From the NCBI GenBank assembly GCA_026874595.1, contig CM049315.1, positions 6,194,664 through 6,258,663 on the forward strand: 64,000 nucleotides of DNA, given 5' to 3'. A program made the position numbers and the translations under genes. This DNA is from Sipunculus nudus. Its lineage: Eukaryota > Annelida > Sipuncula > Golfingiida > Sipunculidae. Below, piece by piece: positions 27,901-42,900 of this stretch (positions are counted from its first letter, which is position 1; the number at the start of each line of letters is the position of its first letter). Under the pieces are notes generated by a model. That model saw only the letters and a list, made by a program, of their open reading frames with translations. It ran no database searches and was not told the DNA's origin.

Positions 27901-30900
27901 TGCAGTGACCAAAATATAAAGACACAATACCTATAGGTTTCTTCTGGCAGTATCTCACAAATCCAGTTCTGACATCTGAAGGATTTATTGATTGTACTAA
28001 ACAGCAGTAGTTAACACATATACTATGCCTTTGCACCTTACATTATTTAAAAAAAAATGTGTAATACTTAAGGTGTATATATTACCACTTAGCTTTTCCC
28101 TTCCGTAAATTGATTGTTCCTGGTTCCTGCTTTGTCTAACCACGTCCTATTAAGATGGTGTCCAGTCAATATAACCAACCAGGCACCAAGGATAACCATT
28201 TTATGCACTACAGTTTTACCTGATTCCTCTTTTTTCTGCAGCGTCTTGGCTTCAGCGCATGTCTGTATACAGATGATATCAAAAGTACAGAGGTGCTTGA
28301 TCACAAGAAGACCATTAAAAAGTAAGTGAAGCTGGAGACATGTAAATGTAACAAAACATTGAGATAAGCATACCTCTACTAAAACCTGGATCTGCTTACT
28401 TGTCCGTCCATAAATTCAAGTTGATGAATCTTGTATGCAGTTTGATTAGATATTTATTTTATGCAGTAAGATTAGAAATTTATAGTATGCAGTTAGATTA
28501 GATATTAATTGAATGTAGTTCAATTAGATATTTATTGAATGCAGTTAGAATAGATATTAATTGTATGTAGTTAATTGTATCCGCCAAAACAGAGTTTTGC
28601 GGATACTATGTTTTCAGGCAGACACAGCCACCGCCACCACCGCTTAGGTTTCCAGAGAACTCCTCTGTAACCACTGGGTGGAACTTTGTGAAATTCGGAA
28701 TAATGATTGGATCACATGTGAACTGCTGTGCCCTCATTTTTGGTTGACCTCTGACCTTTCCTCTCTGTCTAGCATCCATTTGTGCATCTTTTTCCACACA
28801 TAAACCAACATATCTCGGGAACCGTTTGACTGATCAGGCTAAAACTATTGCACAAATGTAGCCCTTGGAAAGCTTTATAACATACCGTATTTCCTTGATC
28901 AGACGCCGGGCCTTAAATAGTCGCCTGCCTTGTTTAGTCGCCGGGGTAAAACAGTGTCCCAGAAAAATTAAAGCCGGCCTTAAATAGATGCCGGTCTTGT
29001 TCACAGGCCTGGTGTCAGAGTAGTTTCCATGTTTGGCGCCAGATGTCTTATCCCTTAACTATAATTGGTGTATTTACCAGTCAAATTGACTATAGATTGT
29101 TGTATGAATTTCGATTTGTGTTTTATTGATATTTAATTCTTCTGTAAATATGTTTTTATCTTACGTGAATGCCTGTTTCAATGCACGGGGGACACCAAAT
29201 ATTCCCGATCCGTCCTTATGATTAAAGCCGATCACCTATCCTAATAAACGCTCCACAAATACGTCAGCAGTGAGAAGCTTACACTATCACTACTGTCAAG
29301 CTAGATAAAAATAGTACCGCCTGATACAAGCAGTTAATCTTGGTACGGTATACCTAACGGATGGTTGAACAGAACTGTTAAAATATGTTTGGGCACATAT
29401 TTCTTGTGTAGCATGAAGAACCAAATGATGGTGTCAAGCGGTACAATTTGTAGCTACTGTCAAGCCAATTTACGCTCCATGCGTTCATTTTTAAGCGCTT
29501 TAAGTGCGTCCCCATTGTTAGAAAAACCAGGCTTCTGAGATAAACTTTAAAGTTGAAAATAGTATTACTCTATATACAGAAATATTCCCGGCAGTAAATG
29601 TCACATACAAGTATATACCAGGTTGGAAACGCTTCAACACGCTGTGTCAAGCTGAATCAGTTAAAAGTCGGACGGAAGGTGTCATGAAAACGAATTACGC
29701 AGTGCCGTTATATGTACCAGCCCCCCGTTTTTCGATGGAACCAAAATATTAACAGTTCTCCACGGTGCACAGTTAATGGGAGAGCCAACCGTGTTAAGTA
29801 TAAACCAGGTCAGAAACACTTGATTAAGCTGTGTCGAGCTGAATCAGTTGAATAGTTGACGGGAGGAAAGTGTGATGAAAATGAATTACGCTGTGCCGTA
29901 CCGACCCCCAGTATTTCGATGGAACCACTGTTACCAGTTGTACGCGGAGAACAGTTCATGGAAGAGCCACCCGTGTTCAGAGGGAAAAAACATGCGGTGT
30001 AAAATAAATGGAACAGCCACATGAAACACCTGAGGCCCGCGTGGACAGATTCTTGTGGACAACTGCAATCTCTCGCTGTGATTCTCCGTTAATTATTATT
30101 ATGGTGCGTAATTGTGGAGATTGCGCGTTTCCCATATCCCTATTACATCTAAGGAAATTTCATAAACACAATCCGTGTACCGGCAATGTTTTCAATTGTG
30201 TCCCTAAGTAGTGACCGGCGGGTTTATTGTTTTGGCGTGTTCTATTTTTTAGTTTGTCGGATGAGCCTGATAATGTATTTTTTAATAAACGCCGGCCTTA
30301 AATAGAAGCCGGCCTTGTTTAGACGCTGGGTCAAAGCAGGGTTTGAAAAAAATAAACGCCCGGGCGTCTATTCAAGGAAATACAGTACACTAAAATGGTG
30401 GCGCCACCTGCAACCATTTTTGCACAGCGTCCATCTGTTCATCTGCGTGGGGATGAAATCTCTCATACCTCTGCATTGGTTAGACTTATCCACCTGAAAT
30501 GTTGCATGTGAATACATCCTAGACAGCTTTCTTGATTTTATGACAGGTGGTGCCACCTACATTCACGTTAACGCTGCAGACATCCAAGCTCATATCTAGG
30601 GAACCGTTTGACCGATGTGGCCAAAATTTTGCATGTGTATAAATCTCACATAGCTCTTTATCATATGCAAAACTGGTTGGCATCACCTGCAACCATTTTT
30701 GCACAGCCTCCATCTGTTCATCTGCCTTGGGATAAAATCACTCATATCTCCGCAGTGGTTTGACTTATCCACCTGAAATTTTGCATGTTTATACATCCTG
30801 GGCAGCTTTCTTGATTTTATGACAGGTGGCACCACCTTCATTCATGTTAACGCTGCAGACATCCAAGCTTAAAATCACTCATATCTCGGCATTGGTTTCA

Positions 30901-33900
30901 CTTATCCACCTGAAATTTTGCATGGACAGCTTTCTTGATTTTATGACAGGTGGGTTCACCTTCATTCACGTTTACACTGCAGAAATACAAGCTCATATCT
31001 CCGGAACCGTTTGGACCCAAATTTTGCATGTATATATATCTCACATAGCTCCTCATCATACGCAAAACTGGTGGCGCCACCTGCAACCATTTTTGCACAG
31101 CGTCCATCTGTTCATCTGCGTTGGAATAAGATCACTCATATCTCCGCAGTGGTTTGACTTATCCACCTGAAATGTTGCATGTTTATACATCCTGGACAGC
31201 TTTCTTGATTTTGTGACAGGTGGCGCCACCTTCTTTCACATTTAAGCTATAGACATCCAGGCTAATATCTCGGGAACCGTTTGACCGATTGGGCCAAAAT
31301 TTTGTATAGGTTTAGATCTCATATAGCTCTTAATCATTCACAAAATTGGTGGTGCCACCTGCCACCATTTTTGCACAGTGTCCTTCTGTTTGTCTGCTGT
31401 GGGATTAAATCACTCATATACAAGTAGTGGTTTGACTTATCTGCCTAAAAGTTTGTATATGTATTCAACTTGGACAGCTTTCTGGATTTTATGGTAGGTG
31501 GCGCAACCTACATACACATTTCGGCTGCAGACAACCATGCTAATATGCAACACCTGACTCTATTTCCCCTTGCCACTCAATCCATGCCTCACTTCACCTG
31601 TCTCACTCTGATTTTGGCGGATACACGTAGTCGCTTGTGGACTACCCGTATTCTAGTTAAATATTTATTATATGCAGTTAGATTAGGAAGAAGTTGATTA
31701 AATAATATTGTTGTGCATCAGTCCGCTAATGGAGATCTGTAGTGGGAAAATATGCATTAACATATGAATCTGGCTTTGTCAGCATTCAGGTATTTCATTA
31801 AATTTAATTGATCTGCTGAAACTCTCACCAGTTATCCCTTAACCCTTCCACAAAAGTTCATAAACTTAAAGATTTTCAGATATTATTGGGATATTTTATT
31901 TTTAGTCAAAACATAAGCAGCACCATCTTTATTTGAAGGCTTAATATTGTTAAGACATGATGTCTGGTGCACAGGTATATGAAGTGAAGACACATGGCTG
32001 TTTATTGTCCAAACCAGCTGTAATGCATGCCATCTTGCAGGTCTCGCAAATGCCAGACTAATGCATTTAGCTGACAGTGTACAAATTTTGGGTGCTCATC
32101 CTGATGTTAACAAAGTCAATGAAACAAAGCCAGGTTTGTCATTTCCTAGGATGCTTATTTTATTTTCTGTCTGTAGGTGGCGCTGTTCTTTCTTCATCAA
32201 CCTCGCGTTCGGTCTGCCCACCATGCTACTGATGATCTACTTCATGATACAGATGAGTCAGCATGGGTCTGACTCTCACCATGGTAACACAACGTCCCCC
32301 AACAAGACAAAGCCTGTAGCTCATGGTATGATAATGGTGCTGCCTGGCCTCTCCCTGGAGAACCTACTCATGTTTATACTCTCAACACCGGTACAGGTAT
32401 GAACTACATTCTGTCAGTATAGCCAAAACACAATCCAGCTTTTATATGGGTTGTTTTGCCTAAATCAACTCTGCTCTACAAATTCTTGAAGCAGTTTTCC
32501 TTGCACCCATATAAACCCTCAAGAAATGATTTAAGTTTATAACAGCATCATTTTCTGTTTTATGACAACTCTAATAATAAATATAATTTACAGAAGTGTT
32601 TGTTTTAGTTAATGCATTTATTTAAAAATTTACTATGTTCTACAGTATAACACTGTAAAAACTTCCATACTGTACAATAATAAACAAAACATGACCCAAA
32701 GAATACGACAAATATTTTTCTTCCTAAGTTATTTATTTTGCTATGAAACTCTAAATTGTAACAATATTAATAAATATTTATATTACTATTAATAGTAGTG
32801 GCAATTAATTACATCCAATGTGTATTGCCAGTTTTTATACAAGAAATTTAGGTAATAAACCAGCAGTAATGGTTTCAGATACAAATATATTGTGCATATC
32901 TAATATACCATGTATTGTTGGAGCTTATACATATCCTTACCGGTTGAATACATACATTTAGTACTTATATTTGCATGTTTCTGGCAAGTCATGTATCTGT
33001 GATGCAATGATTGTAGATCATTGGAGGGCGCCACTTCTACATTCAGGCCTACAAGGCCCTCCAGCATGGCACCACCAACATGGACGTCTTGGTGGTCTTA
33101 GCTACCTCGATTGCCTACGTGTATTCAGTGCTAGTAGTGATGGTAGCCATGGTTATGCATGAGCCCAGCAGTCCTAAAACTTTCTTTGATACACCACCGA
33201 TGCTGCTGACATTCATTGCCCTTGGGCGTTGGCTGGAACACATTGCTAAGGTATGGGTACCACTGCACTGGTGTTTACAGAATGTAGATTATTAACATGA
33301 CTAGTGTATAATACTCCCTATTATCAATATCCACCAAAATTTGTTAAGGTTATGATGTGTTTTGTAATATCTAGAAGTTATCAAAAGGTATATTTTGAAA
33401 GTTAAAATCACATTTACTGCACAAATGTAAGTAGATTCTTGTTTGTTCCCTGACCGGACAATATTTATTGTAGTAAAATAATAAATGTAAGGATTTTGCT
33501 GGTTGATAAGGACTGAAAGCTGAAAATAAAGTAAGGACAGCTTTTGTGTCAAAAATTAAGAATGAACATTGAAAATAAGTAATATCTTGAAGCTTTACAT
33601 TTCAAATAAAGTATATTTGATACATTTAAACCACGTTCCAGTGTACCTTTGGTATGTTTCTCTGATGTAAATCTCTCATTTCTATCTCTTTCTATGCTTT
33701 GACCTCCTAAGGCATTACTGCATTTGATTTTCACTTGTAACCACAGTTTCTCACCCTTATCCACACCAACATTGCTGTTGTTTAAAGTGAAATAACATGT
33801 ATATTTTCATATCAGGGTAAAACTTCAGAAGCCCTGGCCAAGTTGATGTCCCTGCAAGCCACAGAAGCCACCCTGGTGGAGCTAGACAAGGAGGGCAACG

Positions 33901-36900
33901 TGATCAAGGAGGAGAAGATAAATGTTGATCTGGTACAGAGAGGGGACCTGCTCAAGGTACACCAGTACTCTCATTTGATCTTAAAGGGGCCCATTCTAAT
34001 ATCTGAGGTCTAGTGACTAAAGATAATACATTGAACCTTTTATAAAAATAGACCAGAAGTGTAATCATATCACATTCAACGAGGACCTCCGATGGCAACC
34101 AGGGTTTTGCAAAGGCCTTTTTGCAAATTGTGACATATGCATATATATGCAACCAACCACCGTAGGTTACATGGTTTTCCTGTTTGACAACATTGCTGTG
34201 TCTTAGCATGGTGGCTTAATGGATAGGGCACTTGACTTGTGACCATAAGGTTGTGGGTCCATGTCCCGTTCTGACCGCCGTCTGCACCAAGACTCCTGAC
34301 CAAAGTCTTTACCAAAAGGGTGCGCTCTCGAACCAAAAGTGAATAAGTACAAGTCATGGGTGGCAGACAAATGTAGAACGAACAACCTTCTGGCACCTGA
34401 TATGGCAGCTTGGGTTGTATGCTCCCCAGGGAGTCGAGAAAAGCTACAAGAATGAACAGGCCCAAAAGACCAGGAAGGCAAAGTGTAAAGATGGATGAGA
34501 CTGACATCGTCGGTGAAAAACTGGGTTTAAGCCTAAAAAATGTAAGACAGTAACAGCATACACATAGAGGAGTGGCATCCCCTCAGGTTTGCTTAAAACC
34601 ATCCAGGTAATAAGTGTGGAAGTTTTTTGACAGATGTGAATGGCATAGAGAACAATGACCAACAATGCCCATCACAGATATATGCCAGTCACACTGATGC
34701 AGTTGCATTTTGAGTTATTTATAGCCATTTTTTCCCAGCAATATTCTGTGGTTATTGGTATGGCATGGATGTAACTGGTCCAGATTCATACTGCTACTGA
34801 AAGAAAAATATCAGCTTTCTCTTGTATCATACATGAAAATTGAGACAGCTTTATATTTCTACTGTAAAAACAGAAAGCTACTGAAGCTTACTCAAGATGG
34901 GCACCTATAAATTACTCATTTGAATAGATTCTCTGAGGCTGCACATATTGCATATTTTTTTGCAGTTTAAAGATTCATAAAGCAAACCCTCTCTGTAGTA
35001 AATATTGAAATATTTTGTAAATATACCTGTGATGTAAATGTAAAGTTAGATTTGTCCCAAATCTAAAGTAAATCAAAACATTAAAGGCTTAACATATGTT
35101 AGACCACAGGTGCCAAGGATTTTAAATTGATTTAATTTAATTTAATTCAGATCTTTAGAACTGAATTTAATTTAATTTAATTCTTTAAATTAAGATCATA
35201 CATCAGTCATGTTGTTATTTTATTACTGTTTCTACCAGGTTGTGCCAGGTGACAAAATCCCTGTGGATGCCCGAGTCAGGTCTGGTTCCTCCACTTGTGA
35301 TGAGTCTCTGATCACAGGAGAGTCCATGCCAGTCCCAAAGGAGCCCGGCTCTGACGTGATTGGTGGATCCATCAACCAGAATGGAACTTTGATGATACAG
35401 GCGACACACGTTGGCCAGGACAGCGCCCTGTCACAGATAGTCAGACTAGTAGAAGAAGCACAGACCTCAAAGGTAGCCACTGCAGTCAAGGATCTGTAAA
35501 GATTTGAATATTGTGAAGAATCCTGTGTTTGTTTTCTGAAAAGTGGCTAATAATTTGAATATGACCTTTTGATGATTATTTATGTCTAGTCAAACAATTT
35601 TTAGCTCAGCTGACTTTCAGTCATGCTGGGCTAAAGCGATGGGTCTTTGTCCGTCATCCTTCCGTCTGTCCGTCCGTTAGCAGGGCACAAAACGTAACCG
35701 TAGGGGCTAGGGCCATGAACCCTATGCAGTCTTAGAGGTTCCAGAAAGATCTCCTTGCAAACCTGAAATTAGGTCACTGCGACCTATATTCTCGAAGTTA
35801 TGGGGTGTGTTTGCACCCCCCAGAAATAATTCTTTTAGCCAAAATTTTCATCCCAAACCTTCCATCTTTCACATACAGCTCACCTACCAAAAGGGGAAGA
35901 ACCATAATTATTTTGAGGTCACAAGGTCAAAGGTCAAGGTCACAGAACCAACTTCTTTGAAAAGCCTGTGGATGCATTTTAAGCCAAACCTTTCATCCCA
36001 ATTCTTTGATCTTTCACATATAGCTCACCTAGGAAGTGGGAGAAAAATCCTATAGATGTTGAGGTCAAAGGTCAGGGTCACAGGATCAGCTTCTTTGAAA
36101 AGGTTGTGGACACATTTCAAGCTAGACCTTTCATTCCAAACCTTTCAGCACTGATATCGCTTCTCTGCCAACAGGGGAAAAGACCTGTTGATTTTGAGGT
36201 CAAAGGTCAAGTTCACAGCACCCTCTTCTTGCGTGGAGTCATTTTCAGGCAAACTTTTCAATCTATACTTTCCATCTGTCATATATGGCTTACCTACCAA
36301 TAGGGGAAGAAGCCTATTGATGTTGAGTTCATAAGGTCAAAGGACAAGGTCACAATATTGTTCTAAATGCTTGTGAACATATTTCAAGTGAAACTGTTCA
36401 ACCCAAACCTTCAGTCTTTCACATATGCCACATCTATGCATCACTGAATGTGATTCAAACTTCATATTTATGGGTCTTTTTGCATGAAGAAATAACTAAT
36501 TGATTTTGAGGTCAGCTGGTCAGGAGGTTAAAGGTTGCAGGTCTAAGTTATTCACTCATTGGTTGCCAAGTAATTACACCCGGCCAGATGTAAGTGGTTA
36601 GTAGTTACCCATCATTTAGAAAGAATCCAGTTGATATGTGGGCAAAAGGCCAAGGTCATAGGTCAGGGATGTTCACAATAACTTATTTTGTAGACCATCT
36701 CTATTTTTCTTGTTTTCTTGTATATATAACCATGGCACTCATAACTGGTACATCTCACTGTGTGCTCAAATTGTCAGTGACACTTGTGATATATGACTCC
36801 CTTTTGTATCAGCTCATGGAGTGATAAGGATATATCATTAGTGCATAACAAAAACACTGTTGCTGGAATGCTTTGGCCAGGCATTAAGACTATGAGAGTT

Positions 36901-39900
36901 AAGTGTTAAGGTTTAGCTACTGATTTATAAAATGACGGGAACATTTTGCAGTTTATATCATGGAATCATAGCAATAAATTTAGTTTTCTAGATATCTGAA
37001 TATTATTATACAAATCATCAGATATACCAGCAAGTGTTTGTTCTGATAATATGTGGGTCTGTACCTGGATTTAGGATGGCTTTATTTGATTACAAGACTT
37101 AGTGATGCTTTCTGCATTTCTTTTCTTTTAGGTTTTGCAGTCTTACCCTGCTGACCCCATTGAATAGCAAGCTGATAATTAAAACAAATTGGACTTGCAC
37201 TTTTTACATTTGCTAAATCTGATATGAGAGCTCTCCAACCTGATCATGCCTTTTGAATTGTTTTGGACATTCATAACTGTTACATTCTTTGGAGCAATTG
37301 CTACAAGTTTAGTGTCTTATTGGAGGATGTGTGATATCAAATGTCAGACTTGTCAGAAAACCATTATGTCTGCCAGGTAGCCATTTAAGAAATCCTTTTG
37401 CCAGGGCAGTTTCTATGATTTTTTAGCTCAGCTGACTATAAGTCATCTGAGCTATAGTTGTGGTCCTTTGTCCGTCGTCCATCCGGCCGTTAACAGGGCA
37501 TGTTTTAAAACTGTTGGACCTACGAATCCAAAATTCTGCATACCATTAGATGTCCCCAAAATCTCCTACCATACCGAAAATTGGGTCATTAGAACTTCGT
37601 TCCTTCGAGATATTAAGGAAAAACCTCTGTTTTCCATAAAAAGCCATTGTTACACTTCAAGGCTGCCTAATATCAAAACCACTGATCTGTTTTTGATCAG
37701 ATTTAGTATTCATATTCTTCCATACATTTCTGTGCACATACCAAAAATTAGTTCAGTATTGGGTATTATTTTGAAGTTATAGGCCCAAATATAATGCAAT
37801 TTTTTAAAAATCAGGAAATATATTTGCTCACTTAACATGGGAATTGCTGAAGCTGGAGACTTTTTTTCAGGAATATAACTTTATTTAATCAAGATTCAAT
37901 TGTTTACCCAAAATTAGATCTGAATTTTGCAAATTGTTCAAGTTATTAGCATAAATAAAAAATCAATACCTTAAATTTTGTCCAAATTTGGCAGTGGCAT
38001 GTTTTTTCCCTGTAAGTACTGTTGATTTTATTTTCACAGCATATATACATAAGGATTTAATCTTTTAAAATCTGAAATTTCAAAGAAATTGTTTGAAAAG
38101 AGTAGCTTTTATTCAAGTTTTCATACACCATGTCAAGTGTTGTTTACATCTGGCCCACCTAGTAGTACAGCATTCACTTGCATTATGTAACCCACCCCAG
38201 GCAGCTTGCCTTGGCCCAGCTTGGCCACTTCTAGCAGGCTTCCCCTCTGCCCTGCACTCAACCCCCCCCCCCCCCCCTCCAGCTGGTGCATAAACTAGAT
38301 GAATGTTATAATTTTCTGTATTTTATTTTATTCTTGGACATGCTACATTTTAGATTTTGTATTGTACCACCAGGGTTACAATGATTAAAGTGCACATTTA
38401 ATTGTGTCCATAAAGTGATGTATTGCTATGAAAGTGTGGATGTTCATCAGATAAGTAATGCTTTACATCAGAAGAGTAAAACTTCACCAGGTGTGAAATT
38501 GACTATTAATTCCAGTAATTAATTATAGCTGAGATTGTAATTAGCATAATGATATTGTTTGTCCCTCATTCAACCAACAGTGTGTATACTTTATTTGAAA
38601 AGATGTTTTTATTTTATTAAATGTACTGAATCATTTATTTTATTTCGGTGAATAAAATTAAGCATGTACTGAAAACTGCAATGTGCAAAACGTTTTAATA
38701 GGGATTCAAGGAATAATTTTGTAGATGCCATGTTGTTATATATAAACTTAAATGCATTATTCCCTTTAAAGTGAAATGAAGGTATTAGTCCATTCTGTCC
38801 ACTTGCCTGTCCATCTGCAAATTTTTCATATGCATCACAGTATCTCAAAACTTTTCCTGTTTTTCTTCATGACAGTCTTGTCAGAGTATTAGTTTGCAAT
38901 CATATATTGAGAACTTTACTATAACCAAGTAGGAGGGCCCTTTCCTCTTAGCTTCTCATATGGTTATATAAATAAAAAATATTACAATAGAATATTTTTC
39001 ATATTTTGCATTTGCAAAAATTTCAAACTTAAGCTGGTTGTCGTGACCCATGGGTCCTTTGTTTATATTCTGGATTCTCAACATCATTGTTTGGCTAAAA
39101 CTGAATAAATACCAGACATGGTGCGAATACTGGGCTAATGTATATGAATATGAATATAAATATGTACTCCATTATAAAATTTCTTGCATAAGAATGGGAA
39201 TTCAGGTAAAAATGAAAGTTTTTGAATACCAGTGCAAATACTTTCAAAATGTATTCATTCATGAATATATTCTATAATATTATTTTAATAATCATTTCAG
39301 TTATATTTTATTAAAAAAATCATATGATTCTTTTATTATTTTTAATAAAAATTATATTTGGCACAATATTTGTTATTAAATTTTAATAAATAGTTAAACT
39401 CTTTATCTTATATGTGCTGCTTATCAGTTATATGGCCAAGTCAAAATCTGTATGACAGTGGCACTCCATTTGTTAATAAAATAAATGAAATCAATCTCTT
39501 CCCTGTCTCCAAAGAAACTATCAAAATCATACATAAGCTTAACACTAACAACTCATAATACAGCTTATATTTATTTCCACACAAAACCAGCATGTGCCTC
39601 ATTTCAAAATCATATTTTTTTATCTTATATAACAGCTGAGCCCCGTGACCCATAGGTCCCTTGTTTATGATGTTTGGTCCCTTTTTAGGATGTTTGTTGT
39701 TCAATTTCCGACCTGTCAGAAATCCAATATGGCCACCAGGAAGCCATCTTTAAATTCCTTTAGAACATATTATCTCAAGAACTATTAAATTGAATGCAGT
39801 GGGATGTATATTAATGTAATCTTGCATTGGGTCAAAGATTTCTTAATAAATATGACCATCATTTATGAAAGCTCAGTACAGTTCGCTTGTATTGAATAAA

Positions 39901-42900
39901 AATTAATATGGAAGCACCCGTTTCACAATAATTCTTGCATGGATTTCCTTGATCTTTTGCTTTATTAGCCCTCAGCCCTTAGGCTGATGGGCTATTGTCG
40001 TCACCCAAGCTGTCCGTCCGTCCATCCGTCCGGCGTCCGTTAACTTTTACCTTGTGAGCGGGATATCTTGAAAAGGATTCACCGTCAGAATTTTATTTCT
40101 CAGTAAAGATGTATATCGACAAAATCTCGGTCAAGTTCGAAGATGGGTGACCTTGACCTATTTTTCTACATTTTAGAGCTGATTATAGAAAAACACTTAG
40201 ATGCTTATTACTCAGGAACCATTTGGTGGATTTTCACAAAACTTACTATGATTATGGCGCCACCTACAATTTCTGATTTTTTAATGAATTTTTATCGGAT
40301 TTTTCAACTTTGGGCTTGTGAGCGGGATATCTCGAAAAGGAACATCGTCAGAATTTTTATTTCCTCGGTAAAGATGTATATCGACAAAATCTCGGTCAGG
40401 TTCGAAGATGGGTGACCTTGACCTATTTTTCTACATTTTAGAGCTGATTATAGAAACACACTTAGATGCTTATTACTCAGGAACCATTTGGTGGATTTTC
40501 ACAAAACTTACTATGATTATTGGGACTGATAGTCTGTACCTGCTATACAAGTTTGGTGGCGCCACCTACAATTTCTGATTTTTAATGAATTTTTATCAGA
40601 TTTTTCAACTTTGGGCTTGTGAGCTAGATATCTCGAAAAGGATTCACCGTCAGAATTTTATTTCCTCGGTAAAGATGTATATCAACAAAATCTCGGTCAA
40701 GTTCGAAGATGGGTGACCTTGACCTATTTTTCTACGTTTTAGAGCTGATTATAGAAAGAAAATTTAGAAGCTTATTTCTCAGGAACCATTGGATGGATTT
40801 TCACAATACTTACTATGATCATAGGGACTGATGGTCTGTAACTGCTGCACAAGTTTGGGGGCGCCACCTGCAATTTCTGATTTTTTATGGAATTTTTCTT
40901 GGAATTTTTAACTTTGGCCTTGTGAGCGGGATATCTCCAAAAGGATTCACAATAGGAATTTTATTTCTTTGGTGAAGATGTATATCGACAAAAATCTCGT
41001 TCATGTTCGAAGATGGGTGACCTTGACCTACTTTTCAAGGTCACAGAGCTTATAATAGAATAAAACTTAGAAGCTTATTTTTCAGGAAGCATTTGGTGGA
41101 TTGTTATGAATCATGGTACATACCTCTCCATTTTAAATTTATAACTGAGACATGTACAGATATACATCCATTTGAGAACAGATATTTAGTACTTGTTACT
41201 GTTACCACCTCAAAAACACTGTTCTTTTGGCTGAGGGCTTTTGTCAGCTTTTGATGATATTCTAGTTTTGATCTTATATGTGGCCTGTGTGGTATCCCTT
41301 TTGAGACTGACAGGTATCGAGCAATCTGTGGGATTAGTTCCTGATAGCTCAACAACCATACATTTTGCCTTAGACCATCATTCACTATGTTTTAACGAGA
41401 CATATATGATAAGAATTTATGGCAACATAGAAAGTTTAAACAAATTGGCATATAGGTTCTGCAACAATTTTACTAGAAGTTGTGAATTGCAGCCCATGAT
41501 GTCGCAGGTCATGCTTGGCAGCTGAGCGTCATGACCCATGGGTCACTTGTTTTTTCAACAAATATGTGAAAACTGTACTCTGACTATATATCTTGTCCAA
41601 AATTTGTCACAAATAGCAACAAATTTTCATTTTAAAATATAATAGTTAAATGACATTGTCAAGTCTCGCAAAATAATTGAGGTTTGAACATACTATTTAA
41701 AACATGTATTTCTAGTATGGTTTATTTGAAAATTTCCATACTGATAGTAAAAGTGTTTGGTGAAAGTCTTTGTAGAACAATTGTGGTTCAGCTAAAAAAA
41801 CTGTCCTTGCTGAATCGTTTGTTTATCAGAAAGACAAAAAAAACTTGTTTCTTTTCATTTCAGGCACCAATTCAGCAGTTAGCAGATAAAATTGCTGGTT
41901 ATTTTGTGCCTTTTGTATGCATTGTGTCAACAGTCACTCTCATCGTGTGGGTTGTGATTGGCTATGTCAACATCAACCTAGTGGCCCCTGATTATAAGGT
42001 GAGCCCTGTCACTTTGTCTTAATTTTGGGTCTGTTCTTGACCCTTTCTTTTGTCTCAATTCCCTCAGTCAACCTGCCAGCATTGAAACAGTTTCTCACAT
42101 TCAACAGATGATAAGATAGAAAAGAACTAAATGGCATGGGTGAGTTGATTCATACATGCCGATTAACGTAACATTTTACGAAAAGTTGCATATGATTTTC
42201 TATCATTCATCTATATTTATTCTGTAGAGCTTCCAATAGATTATGATAAGGTTAGACTATTCCGTGCACTTCATATTTATATGTTTTATAATTTTGCTTG
42301 TGATTGCAACAACACAGGCCTTAACTATTTATTGTTATTTTTCCAGGAAAAAGGCAGGAACATTCATGAGGCTGTGTTTGAGCATGCCTTCCAGTTCGCC
42401 ATCACAGTGCTGTGTATCGCCTGTCCTTGTTCACTTGGTCTTGCTACGCCCACAGCAGTCATGGTAGGAACAGGGGTAGGGGCAACCAACGGAATCCTCA
42501 TCAAAGGTGGTGAACCGCTGGAGTGCGCTCACAAGGTATCATGATACAGCTACTTATTTACACCTTGTCTGTGTGATTTTCAGCTTAATTGTATCTGCCA
42601 AAATGAAGTTTTGCGGATACTATGTTTTTGACCAGGTTCCTCCGCTGCCTCTTTTGTTTCTGGAGAACTCCTCTGCGACTACTGAACTGATTTTTCCAAA
42701 ACTTAAACCAATTGGCGTTGACCTCTGACCTTTCCTCTCTGCCCAGCATCCATTTGTGCGTCTGTTTCCACACATAAACCCACATATCTTGGGAACTGTT
42801 TGACTGAACTGGAAAAAAAATTTGTACAAATGTAGCCCTTGGATAGCTTTATAACATACACAGAAATGGTGGCGCCTTGTGCACCATGTTTGCACAGTGT

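Noticed and set aside
34195-34270. Functional tRNA gene
   Set aside because: The A- and B-box regions are degraded and no acceptor stem pairs; it is the head of a SINE.
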